In this document: positions 23,570-34,427 of the stretch, piece by piece | How the letters are laid out: every line of letters starts with the position of its first letter | Numbering within the stretch: position 1 is the first letter of the stretch | Source: Hyphomicrobiales bacterium | GTDB taxonomy: Bacteria > Pseudomonadota > Alphaproteobacteria > Rhizobiales > Rhizobiaceae | DNA length: 37,173 nt | Assembly (NCBI GenBank): GCA_021775495.1 | Contig: JAJFHT010000313.1 | Span: 1 to 37,173, forward strand | Direction of reading: 5' to 3' | Notes under the pieces: generated by a model | Seen by the model: only the letters and a program-made list of their open reading frames with translations | The model's database searches: none | What the model was told of the DNA's origin: nothing | Position numbers and translations under genes: made by a program

Positions 23570-24820
23570 TTACTGCAGTGCCTTGATCAATGGTAGGACA
23601 GCTCCAGGAAGTGGTTCGCCGCCATGACCTTCAACAAGTCCGAACGCCCCGCCATAGGACCACAGCGACCAGGCAAATCCGTGGTTTTCGATGACATCGA
23701 CCATGTCGTTGATGTAGGCCGCGCGCCATTTGGCCGGCATGGTGAAATCCGATCCGTATTCCTGGTGGATCATGCCGAATTCACCGAGAAAGATGCTGCC
23801 GGGATCAATGCCGTGTTTTCGGGCCCAGTCTGAAACCAGCCGAAGCGGTGCGGAAATTGTCGCCGTCAATTTATCCGGCGTATCGATGGTGCCAAACAGT
23901 TCATCAAGATAGGAGGTCAAGCCGCTGCGACGGTGTAGCGGCGCGTCCTTGCGGATGTTCTGCCGTATCTGCACGAGAACGCTCGCCTGCTCTGACTTCG
24001 AGGCAGCATGGGGCGGGTAGGGTATACCGCGCACGTGTCGAATGAAATCGCCGGCCCATGTCGCGCCCTGATGGGTGAGCAGGAATGGATCGTAGCTGTG
24101 AAACGTCCAGATGATGTTGTTGTCGGGGATGGAGCGCGGATCAATGGCGGCCAGCGCCTCGGCTCCCGACCAGCAGCCGCCGGACAATACCAAAGTCAGG
24201 CGGGTTGCCGAAGAACGAGCGGCGGCGAAGAGGCGTTTCAGCATGCCCGGCCAGCGCGGCGCATCGGCATCATCGCAATCCGTGATCGGCTCGTTCATCA
24301 GTTCGAATGCGACTTCAGACGGATCCTCGCGTGACAGCAACCGTCCGAATTCGCGAACGACATTCAGATAGTGTTCAAACAGCTGCGGGTCGTCCATGAC
24401 CTCATTCGTCCCGACCAGCCGGTTGGGGCCCGCTGGCAGCAGATGCAGGTCGACGACGGCTTTCAGTCCGGCATCATTGACCAGCTGTACCGATTGCAGC
24501 ACCGAAGCGCGTAGGTCCTGGCGAAGCCCGATGGTTTTTTCGGACAGAAATACAGACGGATCGACCGGAATGCGGACAAAATCAAAACCGGATTTCTTCA
24601 GGCTGGAAAGATTTTCTTTCGTGACACTGCGCCGCCATTCGGGAAATGGCAGCAAGACGTCCGGTTCACCCCAGCGGGATTCATCCGGCCAGCTGTTCCA
24701 GATATCGAGCGAAATACCGCGGCGCATGGAGAATTCCGGCGCGGCCGTCGCCGCCGTGGTGAGCCCGATCAGGGCCAGCACGACCAGACAGTTCTTGATC
24801 GTCGAATGCAATGATGTCAT
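23570..24820 (-). CDS. Secreted glycoside hydrolase family 5 (cellulase-like) protein
   Basis: A 416-aa GH5-type TIM-barrel glycosidase with an N-terminal Sec signal (hydrophobic LVVLALIGLTTAATAA, cleavage near residue 27). The catalytic acid/base is Glu177 in ELMNEP and the nucleophile Glu347 in FLGEFG. HSY (241-243) matches the conserved His-x-Tyr of clan GH-A. It should therefore be an active retaining beta-glycosidase, acting in the periplasm or outside. The ATG at 24820 is preferred because AGG lies upstream and the signal peptide then starts at the N-terminus; the frame remains open to 24970. It is divergent from ybgC by 65 bp and seems unrelated to the catabolic operons. Confidence 0.87.
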   Translation of the reverse strand: MTSLHSTIKNCLVVLALIGLTTAATAAPEFSMRRGISLDIWNSWPDESRWGEPDVLLPFPEWRRSVTKENLSSLKKSGFDFVRIPVDPSVFLSEKTIGLRQDLRASVLQSVQLVNDAGLKAVVDLHLLPAGPNRLVGTNEVMDDPQLFEHYLNVVREFGRLLSREDPSEVAFELMNEPITDCDDADAPRWPGMLKRLFAAARSSATRLTLVLSGGCWSGAEALAAIDPRSIPDNNIIWTFHSYDPFLLTHQGATWAGDFIRHVRGIPYPPHAASKSEQASVLVQIRQNIRKDAPLHRRSGLTSYLDELFGTIDTPDKLTATISAPLRLVSDWARKHGIDPGSIFLGEFGMIHQEYGSDFTMPAKWRAAYINDMVDVIENHGFAWSLWSYGGAFGLVEGHGGEPLPGAVLPLIKALQ

Positions 24821-24885
24821 GCGGAAACCTGAATTCATGGCCGGCGACGGTAAAATGTCAGCCGGTCGACGATAAGGGAAGCGTG

Positions 24886-25365
24886 ATGGCAGTTCATGGT
24901 GAATCGGATGTCGAGGTGAGTGTTCCCATTTCCGGCAGCTTGACCGAATGGGGCCATAGTCTGCAGGCACGGGTGTATTTCGCCGATACCGACTTTTCCG
25001 GTGTCGTCTACCATGCCAGGTATCTGGAGTTCCTCGAGCGTGGCCGCTCGGATTATCTGCGTTTGGCCGGTATCCATCATGCCGAACTCGACGACGGAAA
25101 GATGGGTAAACGGCTGGCCTGGGTGGTGCGGCGCATGGAGATTGATTTTCGTGCGCCCGCCCGGATCGACGATATTCTGACAGTGGAAACCTGGACGGCC
25201 CGGATTTCCGGAGTACGCATCTTCATGGCGCAGAAAATCCTGCGCAACGATGTCGAACTGATCAGGGCACAGGTGGAAGCGGCGGTCATTGACGAGCGCG
25301 GACGCCCCCAGCGTTTCCCGGCTGAGTGGATCGAAAGTTTCAAGCCATCTGACCGCAGCGGTTGA
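24886..25365 (+). CDS. ybgC: Tol-Pal system-associated acyl-CoA thioesterase YbgC
   Basis: A 159-aa hotdog-fold thioesterase. The signature YFADTDFSGVVYHARYLEFLERGR spans the active site; Asp34 (in YFADTD) is the equivalent of the catalytic aspartate in YbgC. YbgC hydrolyses acyl-CoA or acyl-ACP thioesters at the inner membrane and is commonly the first gene of the tol-pal cluster. The ATG at 24886 has AAGGGAA upstream. A terminator-like hairpin lies between this gene and tolQ, so tolQ may have its own promoter. Confidence 0.95.
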   Translation: MAVHGESDVEVSVPISGSLTEWGHSLQARVYFADTDFSGVVYHARYLEFLERGRSDYLRLAGIHHAELDDGKMGKRLAWVVRRMEIDFRAPARIDDILTVETWTARISGVRIFMAQKILRNDVELIRAQVEAAVIDERGRPQRFPAEWIESFKPSDRSG

Positions 25366-25399
25366 GCGGACTTCACCAGCCAGATTGGCTCTAACCCAT

Positions 25400-25413
25400 C
25401 GTTAACCTTAACG
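25400..25413. repeat. Perfect inverted repeat CGTTAACCTTAACG
   Basis: Six-base arms (CGTTAA/TTAACG) around CC, in the 232-bp gap between ybgC and tolQ. TTAACC-type half-sites also lie before pal. It could bind a regulator, but the role is unknown. Confidence 0.4.
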
Positions 25414-25507
25414 GGTCATGAATATTGCCGGTGAATCGGGCGTCGGAATCCGCGCCTTCGTTTCACCAAGATTTACTCGGAAAAGGCCGCTCTGGCTTGG
25501 TTCGGGC

Positions 25508-25549
25508 GCCTGCCCCGTGATTGATCGGCATATGATGGGGCGGCTTTTT
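25508..25549 (+). terminator. Terminator-like hairpin before tolQ
   Basis: GCC-T-GCCCC (25508-25516) can pair with GGGGCGGC (25537-25544), with one bulged T and a 20-nt loop, followed by TTTTT at 25545-25549. It may end ybgC transcripts or act as an attenuator upstream of tolQ. The long loop lowers confidence. Confidence 0.4.
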
Positions 25550-25597
25550 CAAGATGCCCGCGATCGAGCGGTTTTCGAATTTGAGGACTGATTGGAA

Positions 25598-26308
25598 ATG
25601 GAACAGATTGCTTTGGCGGCACCTGGAAGCGAACTTTCGATCTGGGCGCTTTTCTGGCAGGCGGGTTGGATTGTCAAATCCGTGATGATCGGCCTTTTGC
25701 TGGCCTCGGTGTGGACCTGGGCGATTGTCGTCGACAAGATGGTCGCTTATGCGCGCATGCGGCGAACGCTCAACAAATTCGAACAGGTATTCTGGTCGGG
25801 CCAGTCGCTGGAGGAGCTCTACCGCAGTCTTTCGGAACGCAAGACGTCCGGCATGGGCACGATCTTCGTTGCCGCAATGCGCGAATGGAAAAAATCCTTC
25901 GAAAAAGGCGCAAACTCCCAGCTCGCGCTGCAGACGCGGATCGACAAGGCCATGGATCTGGCGCTCGGCCGGGAGATGGAACGGCTTGAGGGACGGTTGG
26001 GCTTCTTGGCGACGATCGGTTCGGCGGCGCCGTTTATCGGCCTGTTTGGAACGGTCATCGGCATCATGACCTCGTTCCAGGCGATCGCCGGGTCGAAATC
26101 AACCAATCTGGCGGTTGTCGCGCCGGGCATTGCCGAGGCCTTGCTGGCAACGGCGATTGGACTGCTCGCCGCCATTCCGGCGGTCGTCGCCTACAACAAA
26201 CTGTCCTCTGATGCAGGCAAGCTCAGCGCCCGGATGGAGGGATTTGCAGATGAATTTTCCGCCATACTCTCGCGCCAAATCGATGAAAAGCTCGGCAGCA
26301 GGGCTTGA
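25598..26308 (+). CDS. tolQ: Tol-Pal system inner-membrane protein TolQ
   Basis: A 236-aa MotA/TolQ/ExbB proton-channel family protein with three membrane helices, the first near residues 20-42 and the last two around [19 protein letters not shown] and [22 protein letters not shown]. TolQ with TolR forms the proton-driven motor that energises TolA for outer-membrane constriction at division. The ATG at 25598 is given as start; a TTG at 25592 with GAGG five bases before it is also possible and would add two residues. It is followed after 12 bp by tolR. Confidence 0.96.
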   Translation: MEQIALAAPGSELSIWALFWQAGWIVKSVMIGLLLASVWTWAIVVDKMVAYARMRRTLNKFEQVFWSGQSLEELYRSLSERKTSGMGTIFVAAMREWKKSFEKGANSQLALQTRIDKAMDLALGREMERLEGRLGFLATIGSAAPFIGLFGTVIGIMTSFQAIAGSKSTNLAVVAPGIAEALLATAIGLLAAIPAVVAYNKLSSDAGKLSARMEGFADEFSAILSRQIDEKLGSRA

Positions 26309-26320
26309 GGAGCAGCGACC

Positions 26321-26773
26321 ATGGCAATGTCGACGGGAACCGCAGCACGTAATAGACATGGGTACAGGCGCCGGGGGCGCAAGCATGGCCTGATCTCGGA
26401 AATCAACGTGACGCCCTTTGTCGATGTCATGCTGGTGCTGTTGATCATTTTCATGATTGCCGCGCCGCTGTTGACGGTCGGTGTTCCGATCGACCTTCCC
26501 GAAACCAAGGCAAGGGCGCTCAATTCGGAAACTCAGCCGATCACCGTTTCGATCAACGAGAAGGGCCAGGTTTTCCTCCAGGAGACCGAAATACCGATCA
26601 ACGAGGTCGTTCCCAAATTGGAAGCCATCGCGCAGGCCGGTTATGAGGAGCGCATTTATGTTCGTGGTGACCGGTCGGCGGACTACGGTACGGTGATGCG
26701 GGTGATGGCCCGTGTGTCTGCGGCCGGATTTCGCAACCTCGGTCTTGTGACGCTTCAGGAACAGGAAAACTGA
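26321..26773 (+). CDS. tolR: Tol-Pal system protein TolR (ExbD/TolR family)
   Basis: A 150-aa protein with a basic cytoplasmic N-terminus, one membrane helix and a periplasmic domain. The helix contains [18 protein letters not shown]; Asp35 in it is the conserved proton-relay residue of the TolQR motor. The periplasmic part (about 55-150) includes the family segment [18 protein letters not shown]. The gene sits between tolQ and tolA. An ATG six bases downstream is an equally acceptable start. Confidence 0.95.
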   Translation: MAMSTGTAARNRHGYRRRGRKHGLISEINVTPFVDVMLVLLIIFMIAAPLLTVGVPIDLPETKARALNSETQPITVSINEKGQVFLQETEIPINEVVPKLEAIAQAGYEERIYVRGDRSADYGTVMRVMARVSAAGFRNLGLVTLQEQEN

Positions 26774-26789
26774 GGCGGATTGTGCGGGT

Positions 26790-27737
26790 ATGAAAGCAGG
26801 CCTGACCACATCGCTGCTCGCCCATGCGGCGTTTCTCGGCATCGGATTGTTCACCGTGGCGCCGCCGCGGGCGTTCGACGTCGATGATGTGGAATCATTC
26901 CCGGTCGATATCATCCCGATCGAATCGATAACCCAGGTCCAGGAGGGTGATCGCGAGGCGCCGGAGGTTGAAACACCATCGCCGAAACCGACCCGGCGCG
27001 TCCAACCGGTCGAGAACGCGTTGAAGACCGGAGACAATGATCAGGATCTGGAAAACCCGCCAACGCCTGAATTGCAGCCCAAACCGGTCGAAACCGCTGT
27101 GGCGCCGAAAGCGATCGAGGAGCCGGCTCCCGAGCCCGACGTGAAACCCGAGCCGCAGCCGGAGCCCGAAAAAACACCGGATCCGGTTGCCGATACCATT
27201 GCCGAGCAGGAACCGGATCCGGAAAGCGCCGAACTGCCTGAAGATGTTCCGGTTCCGACGCCACGGCCGAAAACTCCGCCGCCGCAGACCGCCAAAACGC
27301 CAAAAACAGAACAGGCGGATCAGAAGACCGATCAGGTTGCCGCTCTGTTGAATAAGGAAAAGGCAGCTGGCGGTGGAGCAAAACGCGCCACGAAGCAGGC
27401 CTCGCTCGGCGGCGAACGGACCACCAAGGGGTCGAAACTGACCCAAAGTGAAATGGATGCGCTACGCGGCCAGATCCAGCGGTGCTGGAACGTACCGGCG
27501 GGTGTTTCGAACGCGGAAGACCTGAAAATCTCGATCAAGATGCGGCTGGACAAGTCCGGCGCGATCGAGGGCCGGCCGGAAGTCGTCTCCGGTGGCGGCG
27601 GAACGGGAATTAGCCGGATTGCCGCAGAATCGGCTCGCCGTGCCGTGTTGCGTTGCGCCCCTTTCAATCTGCCCGCGGCGAAATACGACGCCTGGGCGGA
27701 TGTCATTGTACATTTTGACCCCAGTGACATGTTTTGA
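26790..27737 (+). CDS. tolA: Cell envelope protein TolA (TonB C-terminal domain)
   Basis: A 315-aa TolA. One N-terminal membrane helix (about 5-25, containing SLLAHAAFLGIG) anchors it to TolQR. Residues about 60-200 are an extended Pro/Glu-rich linker, unlike the Ala/Lys-rich helical linker of enterobacterial TolA. The C-terminal domain (about 225-315) has the TolA/TonB fold with two cysteines in IQRCWNVPAG and VLRCAPFNLP, a pattern typical of alphaproteobacterial TolA. It connects the inner-membrane motor to TolB and Pal. Sequence identity to model TolA is low, so the call rests on domain order and context. Confidence 0.93.
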   Translation: MKAGLTTSLLAHAAFLGIGLFTVAPPRAFDVDDVESFPVDIIPIESITQVQEGDREAPEVETPSPKPTRRVQPVENALKTGDNDQDLENPPTPELQPKPVETAVAPKAIEEPAPEPDVKPEPQPEPEKTPDPVADTIAEQEPDPESAELPEDVPVPTPRPKTPPPQTAKTPKTEQADQKTDQVAALLNKEKAAGGGAKRATKQASLGGERTTKGSKLTQSEMDALRGQIQRCWNVPAGVSNAEDLKISIKMRLDKSGAIEGRPEVVSGGGGTGISRIAAESARRAVLRCAPFNLPAAKYDAWADVIVHFDPSDMF

Positions 27738-27780
27738 CCATTGGCGGTAAAAAAGCCATGAACGCCAGGATGAGGAATAG

Positions 27781-29100
27781 ATGAACGTGCTTTCCAGGTT
27801 TCTGATTGCTTTTGCAGTCTTTGTCACCGGCCTGACCGGCGTCGCCGTCCTGCCGGCACGTGCACTGGTCGAGATCGACATCAACAAGGGAAATATCGAG
27901 CCGCTGCCGATCGCGGTCACCGATTTTCTCTCCGGTGGGCAGATCGGCACCGATATTTCCAGTGTCGTCGCGGCGGATCTCCGGCGGTCGGGGCTGTTCG
28001 CGCCAGTCGACAAGGCAGCCTTTATCGAAAAGATTTCCAACCCTGATGCAGCGCCGCGATTTGAAGACTGGAAAGTCATCAATGCACAGACGCTGGTGAC
28101 CGGCCGTGTCAGCCAGGAGCCTGATGGACGGCTGAAAGCTGAATTCCGTCTGTGGGACACATTCGCCGGCCAGCAGCTGGCGGGACAGCAGTTTTTTGCC
28201 AATCGCGCCAATTGGCGGCGTGTCGCCCACATCATCGCCGATGCCATCTATGAGCGGCTGACCGGCGAAAAGGGCTATTTCGATACCCGCATCGTTTTCA
28301 TCGACGAATCGGGTGCGCGCGGCCAGACGACAAAACGGCTTGCGATCATGGATCAGGATGGCGCCAATGTCCGTTATCTGACCAATGGCGAGGATCTAGT
28401 GCTTACGCCGCGCTTCTCGCCGAGCCGGCAGGAAATCACCTATATGTCCTATGTCGGCAAGGAGCCGCCACGGGTCTATCTGCTGCAACTTGAAACCGGG
28501 CAGCGCGAGCTGGTCAGCAATTTTCCCGGCATGACCTTCGCGCCACGGTTTTCGCCGGACGGTCAGAAGGTCATCATGAGTTTTGTGCGTGATGACGGCG
28601 ATACCAATATCTATACGATGGATCTGAGGAGCCGCACCACCCAGCGGCTGACGTCGACAAATGCCATCGATACCTCGCCGTCCTACTCGCCGGACGGTTC
28701 AAAGATCGTCTTTACGTCGGACCGCGGCGGCCGGGCGCAGATCTACGTGATGAATGCGAACGGCAGCGGTCAGAAACGCATTTCCTTCGGCAACGGCGCC
28801 TACTCGACACCGGTCTGGTCGCCACGCGGCGATCTGATTGCCTTTACCAAACAATCCGGCGGTCAGTTTTCCATTGGTGTTATGCGTACGGATGGCAAGC
28901 GTGAGCGTATCCTGGTCAGCGGGTTCCTGGTCGAAGGGCCGACCTGGGCGCCGAACGGCCGGGTTCTGATGTATTTCCGGCAGGAACGCGGCGCCGGCGG
29001 TCCCAAGCTCCACTCGATTGACTTGACGGGGCGAAATGAACAGCGCGTCGAATCGCCGAATTTCGGCTCCGACCCGGCATGGTCACCTCTGCTTGAATAG
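27781..29100 (+). CDS. tolB: Tol-Pal system protein TolB
   Basis: A 439-aa periplasmic protein with a Sec signal (about 1-27, ending LPARA), an N-terminal alpha/beta domain (about 30-165) and a C-terminal beta-propeller. The propeller repeats are visible as [40 protein letters not shown] and [11 protein letters not shown]. TolB binds Pal and TolA and switches Pal between peptidoglycan-bound and mobile states. GGATGAGG lies before the ATG. It follows tolA after 43 bp. Confidence 0.97.
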   Translation: MNVLSRFLIAFAVFVTGLTGVAVLPARALVEIDINKGNIEPLPIAVTDFLSGGQIGTDISSVVAADLRRSGLFAPVDKAAFIEKISNPDAAPRFEDWKVINAQTLVTGRVSQEPDGRLKAEFRLWDTFAGQQLAGQQFFANRANWRRVAHIIADAIYERLTGEKGYFDTRIVFIDESGARGQTTKRLAIMDQDGANVRYLTNGEDLVLTPRFSPSRQEITYMSYVGKEPPRVYLLQLETGQRELVSNFPGMTFAPRFSPDGQKVIMSFVRDDGDTNIYTMDLRSRTTQRLTSTNAIDTSPSYSPDGSKIVFTSDRGGRAQIYVMNANGSGQKRISFGNGAYSTPVWSPRGDLIAFTKQSGGQFSIGVMRTDGKRERILVSGFLVEGPTWAPNGRVLMYFRQERGAGGPKLHSIDLTGRNEQRVESPNFGSDPAWSPLLE

Positions 29101-29293
29101 GAAATATCGCACGCTGCGGACCGTTTTGCGGCATTGCCGCGCTTTGGCCGTATTTTGACGCGAATTGCCTTGGGTGGTTGCCGACGCGCAACCATTGTTA
29201 GGGGACTGTTAACCGCCTTTGTTCGCTGCAAATTAACCTCGTCATGGTTACTGGACAATCAACACACGCGTTCAAATGCCAAGGAGTGTCGTC

Positions 29294-29794
29294 ATGCGCC
29301 GCATCGCCGCAATGAAAAGCAACCCGGTCATTCTTGCCCTGGTCGCCGGTTTGGCCCTTTCAGGCTGCGCTTCGAAAAAATCCATTCCGAATTCCGCCGC
29401 CGATCTGGGCCTGAACAATGTGGCGCCTGGAACGTCACGGGACTTCACCGTCAATGTCGGCGACCGTATCTTTTTCGATACCGACAGCTCGGTCATCCGG
29501 GCGGATGCGCAGGCCATCCTGGCGCGCCAGGCGCAATGGCTGAACAAATACAGTCAATATGGCATCACGATCGAAGGCCATGCCGATGAGCGCGGAACGC
29601 GGGAATACAACCTTGCCCTCGGTGCACGCCGGGCGGCGGCAACGCGTGACTTTCTGGCCGGGCGCGGTGTCAACGGGTCGCGCGTGCGTACCATTTCCTA
29701 TGGCAAGGAGCGCCCGGTTGCGGTCTGCGACGACATCTCCTGCTGGTCGCAGAACCGCCGAGCGGTCACGGTCGTCAGCGCTCCAGGCAGCTGA
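29294..29794 (+). CDS. pal: Peptidoglycan-associated lipoprotein Pal
   Basis: A 166-aa outer-membrane lipoprotein. The lipobox LALSGC places the lipidated cysteine at residue 25. The OmpA-like domain (about 55-160) has IFFDTDSSVIR and GHADERGTREYNLALGARRA, with the Asp and Arg that bind diaminopimelate in peptidoglycan. I chose the ATG at 29294 because AAGGAG sits 8 bp before it. The 193-bp gap after tolB contains two TTAACC motifs (29209-29214, 29233-29238), so pal may have its own promoter. Confidence 0.96.
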   Translation: MRRIAAMKSNPVILALVAGLALSGCASKKSIPNSAADLGLNNVAPGTSRDFTVNVGDRIFFDTDSSVIRADAQAILARQAQWLNKYSQYGITIEGHADERGTREYNLALGARRAAATRDFLAGRGVNGSRVRTISYGKERPVAVCDDISCWSQNRRAVTVVSAPGS

Positions 29795-29936
29795 TTCTGG
29801 ACGTTTGTCGCTTCGATTAGCGAAAAGACGGCGATTTTCGAGCAACAAAATTTGGCCGAATTCGCGCGCTCCTGTTATGACATCGTAGCACCGCGTGAGC
29901 GGTCAATTGATGTGTTGGACAAGCAGCGAGTGTTAC

Positions 29937-30944
29937 ATGGATTTACGTTCACTAATTGTCGGTCTGATTATGTTGCCTTTGGCGCTGGTTACTGAAGCCG
30001 GCGCTTATAGTGACATTCAGACGACCGATGATCGATATTTCAGCAATGATGACGGCCAAACCGGGCCGATGGCAGTGCCATGGGCAAACGACCTTCCCGG
30101 GGTGTTTTCCGATTCCGATGGATCGTTTCAGGTTGCACAGTCGGCGGATCCGCAGGTCCGGCAGCTTCAGGAGGAAATCCGGGCGCTGAACGGCCGTATC
30201 GAGGAATTGTCGTTCCAGATTCTGCAAATGCAGGAGCAGATGCGCAAAATGCAGGAGGACAATGAGTTCCGGTTCCAGGAATTGGAGCAGAAACGTTCCG
30301 ACAATGGCGACACGCAAAAGCGGCAGGCTGATGCCGCATCAAACAATCCACCGGCTAACAAAAAGCCGGTGGAGACCAAAACGGCTGAAGCGGAACAAGC
30401 TGCAGGGAAAACCGATCCTGCGGCCGGCGCGCCGAAAACATTGGGATCGATCCGGTTCGATGCGAACGGCAATGTGGTTGGCGGCAGCGTCGCATCCGAT
30501 CTGCCGCAACTTTCCGAACCGGAAACGGATGATACGATCGTCGCTGCGCTGCCGTCGACCGATGACCCTGAGGAGCTCTACAGCAATTCATATCAGTTCA
30601 TCCTGTCCGGCGACTACCGCACGGCAGAGGCAGGGTTCCGCGAATACATCAACCGCTTTGCCAACACCGAAAAATCGGCGGATGCGCATTACTGGCTTGG
30701 TGAAGCGCTTATGGGCCAACGGAAATACCAGCAGGCGGCTGAAGTGTTTCTCGATGCCAATAAGAAATACCGGGCCGCGCGCAAGGGACCGGACATGCTG
30801 TTGAAACTTGGCGTCTCAATGGCGGCGCTCAACCAGCGTGATGTCGCCTGTGCCACCTTTGTCGAGCTTGGCCAGCGTTATCCGACAGCTTCACCGGCTC
30901 TGAAGCAACGGCTGAAGCGCGAGCAGGCAAGCGCGGGCTGTTGA
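29937..30944 (+). CDS. cpoB: Cell division coordinator CpoB (YbgF), TPR protein
   Basis: A 335-aa periplasmic protein with a signal peptide (about 1-23), a trimerising coiled coil (about 73-120, rich in Gln/Glu/Leu heptads) and C-terminal tetratricopeptide repeats (about 215-330, for example YQFILSGDYRTAEAGFREYI and AHYWLGEALMGQRKYQQAAEVF). CpoB coordinates peptidoglycan synthesis with Tol-Pal during constriction. The start at 29937 puts the signal peptide at the N-terminus. An acidic, Pro/Ala-rich linker separates the two domains. The stop overlaps the tilS start (TTGA). Confidence 0.93.
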   Translation: MDLRSLIVGLIMLPLALVTEAGAYSDIQTTDDRYFSNDDGQTGPMAVPWANDLPGVFSDSDGSFQVAQSADPQVRQLQEEIRALNGRIEELSFQILQMQEQMRKMQEDNEFRFQELEQKRSDNGDTQKRQADAASNNPPANKKPVETKTAEAEQAAGKTDPAAGAPKTLGSIRFDANGNVVGGSVASDLPQLSEPETDDTIVAALPSTDDPEELYSNSYQFILSGDYRTAEAGFREYINRFANTEKSADAHYWLGEALMGQRKYQQAAEVFLDANKKYRAARKGPDMLLKLGVSMAALNQRDVACATFVELGQRYPTASPALKQRLKREQASAGC

Positions 30945-32326
30945 TCAATTCGGCTCGGCTGTTTCCCCGGATTGATACGGGCAAACGCAAAACGGTCGCA
31001 GTGGCCGTATCCGGTGGTAGCGATTCAATAGCTCTGCTTCATTTGCTGCAAATCCATTATTCCAAAACAAAACCCTCGATCCGGCTTGTTGCCCTGACCG
31101 TTGATCACGGTCTGCGGCCCAATTCCGGAGAGGAAGCCGATTGGGTCAGGGCGTTCTGCCAGGCGCGCGGCATTGATCACCGTACCCTTCGCTGGGAGGG
31201 AGAAAAACCGCAGACCGGGTTGGCCGCGGCCGCGCGCGGCGCGCGCTACCAGCTGCTTTCCGATGCTGCCAGGAATGCCGGAACCGACATGATCTTTATC
31301 GGACACACCAGCGACGATCAGGCGGAAACACTCTTGATGCGCAGTTCACGCGGAAAACCCGATCTGCAAAACCGTGGCCTTGCGGCCATGGCTCCGGCAA
31401 CGCTTTATGACAGCCGCGTCTGGCTGCTTCGTCCGCTGCTCGGAGTTTCACGAGCTGTATTGCGGCGCCATCTGACCAACCAAAATATCGGCTGGATCGA
31501 CGATCCGAGCAACCAGATCCGGCGCTATGAACGCGTCCGAATGCGCACGGTTCTGGAAGCTTCGGATGATCCCGAGGAGTTGAAAAATGCTCTTGTCGAT
31601 CGTGCCGGGGAAGCGGCCGTGCGGCGCCGGGCGCTTGGAGAGGCTGCTGCCGGTCTGATCGACAGGCATGCATCGAAATGTATAGCCGGGCTCATTCGGG
31701 TTGATCCGCTTTTTTTTGATGCGCCGGTGCCGGATGAGGACGGTCTTGCTGCCCGAATCTATGCCGCAGCGGCGTTGCTCGCGGTGACCGGCGGATCCGC
31801 CTACCTGCCAAACGCCGCACGTATTGCTGCCGTTCTCGAAAAATTGAACAGCGCCGGTAACCGGGCGACGCTTTCGGGAACGGTCGCCGACAGACGGCGG
31901 TCCGGTATTTTTCTTTATCGCGAAACGCGCCGCGGCGGGCCTGGTCCGGTGGCCTGTGCCGACGGAATCGCATGGGACAGGCGCTATCGCATTCTTGCCG
32001 GTGAAATCCCTCTGAAGTCCGATCGCCTGGTCGGTGCGATCGGGCGGAAACAGGCCATCCTGCTTGAAACGGACGCCGGAGACTGGCCGCAAAGCCTGAC
32101 TCGTGCGGCGCGTGCATCCTTGCCTGCTCTGTGGCAAGAAGGCGTGTGCCTGGGACCGATCGAAATTCGGGAGAATCCGGAGACGCAGGACATTGCCGGT
32201 TCAGCGCTGTCGGCGGTGCCGATTTCCGCGCCATGGCTGGAATTTCTGCCATCATTCGACCTGACGCTGGCGGCTTCTGTCGCGCGGTTGATCGGGCAAC
32301 CTAAAATCGACCAAATTCCGATTTAA
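30941..32326 (+). CDS. tilS: tRNA(Ile)-lysidine synthase TilS
   Basis: A 461-aa N-type ATP pyrophosphatase. The PP-loop SGGSDS is at residues 24-29; LTVDHGLRPNSGEEADWV and FIGHTSDDQAETLLMR are family motifs. TilS converts C34 of tRNA-Ile(CAU) to lysidine so that it reads AUA; it is essential in most bacteria. No ATG precedes the PP-loop, so the start appears to be TTG at 30941, overlapping the cpoB stop as TTGA. The C-terminal third is poorly conserved, as is usual. The tilS-ftsH order is conserved in relatives. Confidence 0.94.
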   Translation: MINSARLFPRIDTGKRKTVAVAVSGGSDSIALLHLLQIHYSKTKPSIRLVALTVDHGLRPNSGEEADWVRAFCQARGIDHRTLRWEGEKPQTGLAAAARGARYQLLSDAARNAGTDMIFIGHTSDDQAETLLMRSSRGKPDLQNRGLAAMAPATLYDSRVWLLRPLLGVSRAVLRRHLTNQNIGWIDDPSNQIRRYERVRMRTVLEASDDPEELKNALVDRAGEAAVRRRALGEAAAGLIDRHASKCIAGLIRVDPLFFDAPVPDEDGLAARIYAAAALLAVTGGSAYLPNAARIAAVLEKLNSAGNRATLSGTVADRRRSGIFLYRETRRGGPGPVACADGIAWDRRYRILAGEIPLKSDRLVGAIGRKQAILLETDAGDWPQSLTRAARASLPALWQEGVCLGPIEIRENPETQDIAGSALSAVPISAPWLEFLPSFDLTLAASVARLIGQPKIDQIPI

Positions 32327-32344
32327 CCCAAAGCAGTGGATGTG

Positions 32345-32376
32345 CTTGGCATTGCGGGCCAGGCTCCCTATGTTAA
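32345..32376 (+). promoter_or_regulatory. Candidate promoter of ftsH, resembling a heat-shock (RpoH) promoter
   Basis: CTTG at 32345-32348 and CCTATGTTAA from 32367 are separated by 18 bp. This fits the alphaproteobacterial sigma-32 consensus (CTTG, 17-18 bp, CYTATNTNNG) except for the final G. The same bases also read as a housekeeping pair, TTGGCA and TATGTT with 17 bp between. It lies about 55 bp before the ftsH start. Confidence 0.5.
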
Positions 32377-32430
32377 GAGCAACATCATGTTCAAACCGGG
32401 CAATGCCCGAAAGCCCCAACGGGATAGCTA

Positions 32431-34377
<1,947 letters not shown>

Positions 34378-34401
34378 GCGTTCGTTCAAGATCACAATCA
34401 G

Positions 34402-34426
34402 GGCTCGCTTTTTGCGGGCCTTTTTT
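34402..34426 (+). terminator. Intrinsic terminator after ftsH
   Basis: GGCTCGC and GCGGGCC form a 7-bp stem (one T-G pair) with a TTTTT loop, followed by six T residues. It ends 2 bp before the stop codon of the convergent tetR gene. Confidence 0.85.
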
Positions 34427-34427
34427 G

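Noticed and set aside
1848-24885. Search for mobile-element borders (integrase, transposase, tRNA, direct repeats) around the catabolic block
   Set aside because: None seen by eye. The block is called accessory only from gene order.
29128-29140. GCGGC-ATT-GCCGC hairpin after tolB
   Set aside because: The stem is only 5 bp and no clear T-run follows, so it is not called a terminator.
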